A program made the position numbers and the translations under genes. The notes beneath the pieces were generated by a model that worked only from the letters and a program-made list of their open reading frames with translations, did not search any database and was not told the origin of the DNA. This document shows, piece by piece, positions 60,280 to 64,000 of a stretch of 64,000 nt of DNA (the first letter of the stretch is position 1; every line of letters starts with the position of its first letter). This DNA comes from Mariniradius saccharolyticus AK6 (GTDB lineage: Bacteria > Bacteroidota > Bacteroidia > Cytophagales > Cyclobacteriaceae), in assembly GCF_000330725.2 (NCBI RefSeq), contig NZ_AMZY02000009.1:248001-312000 (forward strand), written 5' to 3'.

Positions 60280-61221
60280 ATGAGAGAAATCATTGTCAAC
60301 GGCATCAAAGTACGGCCCGGCCAATCCCTCAATATCGACATTGCCATCGCACGCTTGCCTACCCATACGCTGATTGACCTTCCGGTTTTCATCCGCAGGG
60401 GAAAGGAAGATGGACCCGTGGTGCTGATTTCCGGTGGCGTGCATGGCGACGAAATCAATGGCATCGTAGCTGTCAGGCGGATGTTGGAAGATAACCTGAT
60501 CCAGCCATTGCGGGGTACTGTTATTTTGATGCCTTTGGTGAATGTCTATGGCTTCCTAAGCAATTCACGGACTTTCCCGGACGGCAGGGATTTGAACCGG
60601 AGTTTCCCGGGGAGCAAAAAGGGCTCGCTTGCTTCCCAAATCGCCTACATGATGTCCAGCCAGATCATCCCACAGATCGACTATGGTATCGATTTCCATA
60701 CCGGTGGCAGGATGCTGTCCAACTATCCGCAAGTGCGGGTCGATTTCAAGGATAAAAAGGGTTTTGAACTGGCAAAGGCTTTTGGTACGCACTTTATTTT
60801 GGATTCTCCGCATATCGACAAGTCCTTTCGCAAGGAAGCCTACAAGCAGCGGAAGCATATCCTCGTCTATGAAGGGGGGGAATCCATGCGGCTGGACGAT
60901 TACGCCGTGGAGGAAGCCGTGGCAGGTACGCTGCGCATGTTGCAATTTCTGGAGATGGTCGAAAAGGCTCCGCAACCAAAACCAGGGATCATCCTTCCGG
61001 AAAGTTCATGGATCCGGGCAAAGGTTTCGGGGATTTTTACCTCCAATGTGAGGTTGGGCCAAGAGGTCAAAAAAGGACAAATCCTCGCGAAAATTTCAGA
61101 TCCCTATGGACAAGTCAAAATCCCGGTAAAAGCAACCCACAACGGCCACGTGATCGGTCTCAACAACAATCCCGTGGTCAATGCAGGGGATGCGCTGATC
61201 CATGTGGGAAGGAGCTCGTAG
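60280..61221 (+). CDS. Second succinylglutamate desuccinylase/aspartoacylase-like enzyme
   Basis: A 313-residue zinc enzyme: H55 and E58 in ISGGVHGDEINGI, DLNRSFPGSKKGSLASQIA with the substrate Arg, and GIDFHTGG with the third zinc His. The C-terminal 70 residues form a biotinyl/lipoyl-like barrel (WIRAKVSGIFTSNVRLGQEVKKGQILAKISDPYGQ). This small form is common in Bacteroidota next to a RimK-type ligase, but none is in view. It is distinct from the 401-residue family member at 56066, 3 kb away. Substrate unknown; deacylation of an N-acyl amino acid is the family activity. Confidence 0.9.
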   Translation: MREIIVNGIKVRPGQSLNIDIAIARLPTHTLIDLPVFIRRGKEDGPVVLISGGVHGDEINGIVAVRRMLEDNLIQPLRGTVILMPLVNVYGFLSNSRTFPDGRDLNRSFPGSKKGSLASQIAYMMSSQIIPQIDYGIDFHTGGRMLSNYPQVRVDFKDKKGFELAKAFGTHFILDSPHIDKSFRKEAYKQRKHILVYEGGESMRLDDYAVEEAVAGTLRMLQFLEMVEKAPQPKPGIILPESSWIRAKVSGIFTSNVRLGQEVKKGQILAKISDPYGQVKIPVKATHNGHVIGLNNNPVVNAGDALIHVGRSS

Positions 61222-61271
61222 CAAAAAACTGAACCGAAAAACGTTTTTTTCCAACAAACCACAGGGTGATT

Positions 61272-62066
61272 TCATGCCTTATGCATCAGCTCAGCTTCCT
61301 TTCTCGAATCAGTCACCCGTTCATATTTTTCATTGTAATCGCTGCGTAGGGTGCCAAAAAGCCGGTCCCAAATCAGCGTATACAGGCCATAGTTGCCGTG
61401 AAAAAACTGATGGTGCTGATTGTGGGCGGTACTGGTATTGATCCATTTGCCGATGGCGCTGCGGTGGAAGTTTTTCGGATAAAGCTCATAGCCCAAATGC
61501 CCGTATACATTGTAGGTGATTTGGAACAGCATGAATAAGGCAAAGGCCCCGACATGCACCGGCATCACGAAGCCCAGAACCAGGATGATACCTGCTTCGA
61601 TGACCGCCTCTAGAGGGTGGAAGGCGTAGGCGGTCCATGGGGAAGGGTTGGTGCTTTGGTGGTGGACCCTGTGTACCGCCTTGAACAATTTGGGGTGGTG
61701 CATCAGTCGGTGCATCCAATAGAAATAGGCATCGTGCACCAGGACCATCAGCGGAAAACTCAGGAAGAAGTAAAACCAACCATATTTTTCCACATCCCTG
61801 TAATAAAAGGTGTAAGGATCGAGTACCACAAACACAAAGGCTGCCATCGTCGCGAATATCAGGATCGTGATCCCAGAGTAAATAATATCACGCCCATAAT
61901 CCCCCAATTTTGGGAACTTGACTTGCATCTTGCGCTGCTGCATGACCCTGTGCAACAAGAAATAGAACACAAAAAAGGCAATCCCCGCTACGAGGAAATA
62001 CCGCAGCCCCACTTTTTCAGCGACAAAAAACCATCGGGTAACAAAATCCTGCCACATATCTCGCAT
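61272..62066 (-). CDS. Sterol desaturase/fatty acid hydroxylase family protein
   Basis: A 264-residue membrane di-iron enzyme with the eight-histidine pattern HDAYFYWMHRLMHH, HRVHHQS, and HNQHH, plus GHLGYELYPKNFH between. Four hydrophobic helices occur (RYFLVAGIAFFVFYFLLH, IIYSGITILIFATMAAFVFVVL, FYFFLSFPLMVLV, AGIILVLGFVMPVHVGAFALFM). Members hydroxylate or desaturate lipids such as sterols, fatty acids or carotenoids; the substrate here is open. It is monocistronic and convergent with the preceding gene. Confidence 0.93.
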   Translation of the reverse strand: MRDMWQDFVTRWFFVAEKVGLRYFLVAGIAFFVFYFLLHRVMQQRKMQVKFPKLGDYGRDIIYSGITILIFATMAAFVFVVLDPYTFYYRDVEKYGWFYFFLSFPLMVLVHDAYFYWMHRLMHHPKLFKAVHRVHHQSTNPSPWTAYAFHPLEAVIEAGIILVLGFVMPVHVGAFALFMLFQITYNVYGHLGYELYPKNFHRSAIGKWINTSTAHNQHHQFFHGNYGLYTLIWDRLFGTLRSDYNEKYERVTDSRKEAELMHKA

Positions 62067-62184
62067 TTGTTAACAAGCCCTAAGTTAAGCAAAACCAGTT
62101 TATCCTCGGTTTCTAATTTCTGAGTTCAAGTGTTGATATGGATTATCTTCATTTTTGGCTCGTTCAAAATTTCATTCCCCAGCA

Positions 62185-62283
62185 CCAGTCCAGTACCAAA
62201 CTACCACCAACCTGGTAGCAAAGTAGTACCAGTCTAGGTGCAAAGCAGTATCAAAGCAGTACCAAAGTAGGGGATAAGTAGAC
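62185..62283. repeat. Nine-unit 11-bp tandem repeat
   Basis: Units of exactly 11 bp in phase: CCAGTCCAGTA, CCAAACTACCA, CCAACCTGGTA, GCAAAGTAGTA, CCAGTCTAGGT, GCAAAGCAGTA, TCAAAGCAGTA, CCAAAGTAGGG and GATAAGTAGAC, consensus CCAAAGYAGTA. It lies in the 410-bp intergenic region between the hydroxylase and the lipoprotein gene, otherwise empty apart from the terminator at 62421. No cas genes and no spacers are present, so it is not a CRISPR. Confidence 0.8.
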
Positions 62284-62420
62284 CTTACTACATGGTCTAA
62301 AGCTGTTTCTCGGAATGGAGGTTTCAGGAATCCCCAGGGGATGTTCACGAATCCCACGCAGCCTCAAATCCCCAAAACTTCCTCACATCCAAACTTCAAG
62401 TCCTCCCATCCGCCAAAACA

Positions 62421-62451
62421 AAAAAGCCGGCAGGTTTTCCTGTCGGCCTTT
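62421..62451 (-). terminator. Rho-independent terminator of the 62477 lipoprotein gene
   Basis: Read on the minus strand, AAAAGGCCGACAGG pairs with CCTGCCGGCTTTT around AAAA, followed by TTTGTTTTGG; it lies 26 bp after the gene's stop. Confidence 0.85.
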
Positions 62452-62476
62452 TGTAAATGTCATATCTGTGTGATAC

Positions 62477-63049
62477 CTATCTGTTCTCCACGAAGTTTGG
62501 CAAAAAGAATTTGCCTTCGGTCAGCAACATAGCCGTCCTGTCGGCAAGTGGCGTCGTGGTGTCAGAAAGATCAAACAATACGCCTTCGAAAGTACCGGTG
62601 GTGCCTTCGGAGGTGAAATCGGTCAAGCTAAGGTTACAGTTGTCTCGAGCTCCGGGATTTTGCGAACGAAGCAAAGTCGCGCCCCAAGCCTTCCCGTTTT
62701 CGTCAAAATAGATCATGGTCATTCTGGGTGATACCCTTCCCTGTACCACAAGCTCCTCTTGCATTTGATAAGTGAGGCCCATTTCCAAGCGTTCTAAAGT
62801 GCGAAGGGAAATGATCACCGAGTTTTTTTCTGGGTCGCTTCCTGTGACCATCGTCCAAATGGCCAAACGTAAACCTGAGGCCACATCGTCAATGTACACA
62901 ATATTGGCATCATTGGAGGCACTGAAGCGCTTCTCCACGCCATTGATCTTGAAGCTGTAATTGTAATCCGGCCTCTCGGGTTCTTTTTCGCAGGAAGAAG
63001 CGGCAAAAAGGACCAAGAGGAGGGAAATGATTTGGGTAATTCTTTTCAT
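62477..63049 (-). CDS. Hypothetical lipoprotein
   Basis: A 190-residue lipoprotein: MKRITQIISLLLVLFAASSC with the lipidated Cys at 20, then a beta-rich domain (FKINGVEKRFSASNDANIVYIDDVASG...SVIISLRTLERLEMG...GTFEGVLFDLSDTTTPLADR). Small outer-membrane-associated lipoproteins with this layout and a closing beta strand set are common in Bacteroidota but I cannot name a family. The start at ATG 63047-63049 is supported by the lipoprotein signal and by a promoter element at 63112-63119. Confidence 0.75.
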   Translation of the reverse strand: MKRITQIISLLLVLFAASSCEKEPERPDYNYSFKINGVEKRFSASNDANIVYIDDVASGLRLAIWTMVTGSDPEKNSVIISLRTLERLEMGLTYQMQEELVVQGRVSPRMTMIYFDENGKAWGATLLRSQNPGARDNCNLSLTDFTSEGTTGTFEGVLFDLSDTTTPLADRTAMLLTEGKFFLPNFVENR

Positions 63050-63111
63050 AGTGGAGTATTGAGGTGCATCTAAAAGACGCAGCGGATGAGTGGGGGTTGC
63101 AAAGAACGGCA

Positions 63112-63119
63112 CAAAAATA
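63112..63119 (-). promoter_or_regulatory. TAnnTTTG element upstream of the 62477 lipoprotein
   Basis: The minus strand reads TATTTTTG, 62 bp before the ATG at 63049. It overlaps the longer frame's Met at 63112 and so excludes that start. Confidence 0.45.
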
Positions 63120-63263
63120 GGAATTTTTTCAAGTATTGGATTTTTTTATGAAAGGTTACTTCGTGGGACAAATGCTGAAATACTTCGGCCAAATGTCGAC
63201 TCTTTCCCAGTGGCTCCCATTTACAAGCCCATTTTTTGGAATCCTCTTGCTTGCTTGAAAAGA

Positions 63264-63292
63264 AAAATCCCGGCGGATTGGGCCGGGATTTT
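63264..63292 (-). terminator. Rho-independent terminator of the phosphoglucomutase gene
   Basis: AAAATCCCGGC (63264-63274) pairs perfectly with GCCGGGATTTT (63282-63292); read on the minus strand it follows the stop codon at 63313 and runs into a T-rich tail. Confidence 0.85.
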
Positions 63293-63312
63293 GGTTTTTT
63301 ATTTCCTCTGGA

Positions 63313-64000
63313 TCAACTGAAGTAGGCTTTCAACCCTTCGAGTCTGGCTTCCAATGCTGCCTCAACTTTTTTGTAGGAGCCTTTGTCGGGCAAAGGCTGG
63401 TTGACAGAGAAGTAATATTTGATCTTGGGTTCCGTGCCTGATGGACGGGCGGAAATCTTGCTGCCGTCTTCCAGGTAAAACTGGATGACGTTGGATTTGT
63501 CCATCTTGAGTGGGCTTTCGGTACCGTTTTTAACGTCGTAGACTTTGCTTTCCTTCACGTCCACGACCTTCACCACCTTTACGCCGTTCATTTCCGTCGG
63601 CCGGTTGGTGCGGAATCCTGCCATCAGGGCCTGGATCTGCTCGGCACCGTCTTTTCCTTTTTTGGTCACAGAGATCAATGACTCCTTGTAGAAGCCAAAC
63701 TGCATGTAGATTTCGGCCAAAACATCCTGCACGGTTTTCCCTTGGGTCTTGTAATAAGCCACGATTTCGGAAACCATGGCACAGGCGGAGACGCCATCCT
63801 TGTCGCGGACAAAATCACCGACCAAGTAGCCGTAGCTTTCTTCGCCGCCGCCGATAAATTGGTCTTTTCCTTCCAGATTACGGATGACCTCAGCAATATT
63901 CTTGAACCCTGTCAAGACAGAATAGCAGGTCACACCAAAGCCTTTGCAGATTTCGTCAATCAGTTCGGTCGTTACGATGGTATTGACCATAAATTGTTTT
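63313..64000 (-). CDS. Phospho-sugar mutase (phosphoglucomutase/phosphomannomutase), C-terminal part
   Basis: The last 228 codons of an alpha-D-phosphohexomutase; the frame runs off the window (KQFM precedes the first internal Met at 63990), so the start is outside. Visible are the sugar-binding loop FIGGGEESYGYLVGDFVRDKDGVSA of domain 3 and the phosphate-binding RPSGTEPKIKYYFSVN loop of domain 4. The missing part would hold the phosphoserine and metal loop. The enzyme interconverts sugar 1- and 6-phosphates for glycogen and cell-wall sugar synthesis. Confidence 0.92.
   Translation of the reverse strand, partial: KQFMVNTIVTTELIDEICKGFGVTCYSVLTGFKNIAEVIRNLEGKDQFIGGGEESYGYLVGDFVRDKDGVSACAMVSEIVAYYKTQGKTVQDVLAEIYMQFGFYKESLISVTKKGKDGAEQIQALMAGFRTNRPTEMNGVKVVKVVDVKESKVYDVKNGTESPLKMDKSNVIQFYLEDGSKISARPSGTEPKIKYYFSVNQPLPDKGSYKKVEAALEARLEGLKAYFS

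Noticed and set aside
62185..62283. 11-bp repeat as a possible CRISPR or coding repeat
   Set aside because: Units are contiguous and too short for CRISPR. The minus-strand frame across them (62172-62357) has no signal or family features and runs over the repeat by chance.

Overview
The window looks like a chromosomal segment from a Bacteroidota bacterium, most likely an aerobic member of the Cytophagales (Algoriphagus/Cyclobacteriaceae-like). Reasons: promoter-like TAnnTTTG elements instead of E. coli-type -10 boxes; almost no Shine-Dalgarno sequences; many lipoproteins with a short Cys lipobox; a TonB-dependent receptor with an N-terminal carboxypeptidase-regulatory-like domain; DUF1080, LamG, LytTR, PD40 and HEAT/cytochrome c lipoproteins; and the long Bacteroidota-type PurF, RecB-like helicase-nuclease and arginine-decarboxylase-like enzyme. 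Assignment is by gene content only. I saw no rRNA, tRNA, CRISPR array or insertion sequence.

Layout. 0-6 kb: two small minus-strand genes (one cut by the window edge), a PurF-type amidophosphoribosyltransferase, a single-domain response regulator, an M42 aminopeptidase, glutathione peroxidase and convergent alkane monooxygenase AlkB. 6-12.7 kb: a lipoprotein, a DoxX protein, an AddA/RecB-like helicase-nuclease and glycogen debranching enzyme GlgX. 12.7-17.8 kb: a compact apparent regulon. A TonB receptor, a TauE/SafE exporter followed by an Rrf2 regulator with four cysteines, and an unknown 163-residue protein each sit behind the same 17-bp palindrome, placed exactly 28 bp upstream of a TAnnTTTG box in all three cases. 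17.9-30.5 kb: two PLP enzymes, a large HEAT-repeat/cytochrome c lipoprotein coupled to a PIG-L deacetylase, a LytTR regulator with a barrel-like protein and a serine hydrolase, then DUF1080, Gfo/Idh and LamG proteins. 30.9-41.3 kb: PEP carboxylase, DUF2200, DUF3667, a propeller-membrane-propeller protein, and an epimerase/SDR/DUF6544 group.

41.6-43.7 kb is a small accessory island: two AT-rich genes of unknown function separated by a long imperfect palindrome resembling an integron attC site, one gene bounded by inverted copies of GTTATGCCTA and carrying an apparent frameshift, next to a HigBA toxin-antitoxin pair. 43.9-53.9 kb: a dienelactone hydrolase, an M14 carboxypeptidase, a 297-bp direct repeat (2.2 copies) abutting a GxxExxY gene, a PhoPQ-activated-type lipoprotein, an OmpA lipoprotein, aldose 1-epimerase and an intradiol dioxygenase. 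54.2-64 kb: a GCS2-CBS fusion translationally coupled to an aspartoacylase-like enzyme, a SRPBCC protein, a Crp/Fnr regulator, dCMP deaminase, MurB, a second aspartoacylase-like enzyme, a sterol-desaturase-type hydroxylase, a nine-unit 11-bp tandem repeat, a lipoprotein and a truncated phosphoglucomutase.

Most genes are single units or pairs. The two most promising leads are the Rrf2 palindrome regulon with its unknown member and the GCS2-CBS/aspartoacylase pair. All calls come from reading the sequence and protein motifs; no database search was run.
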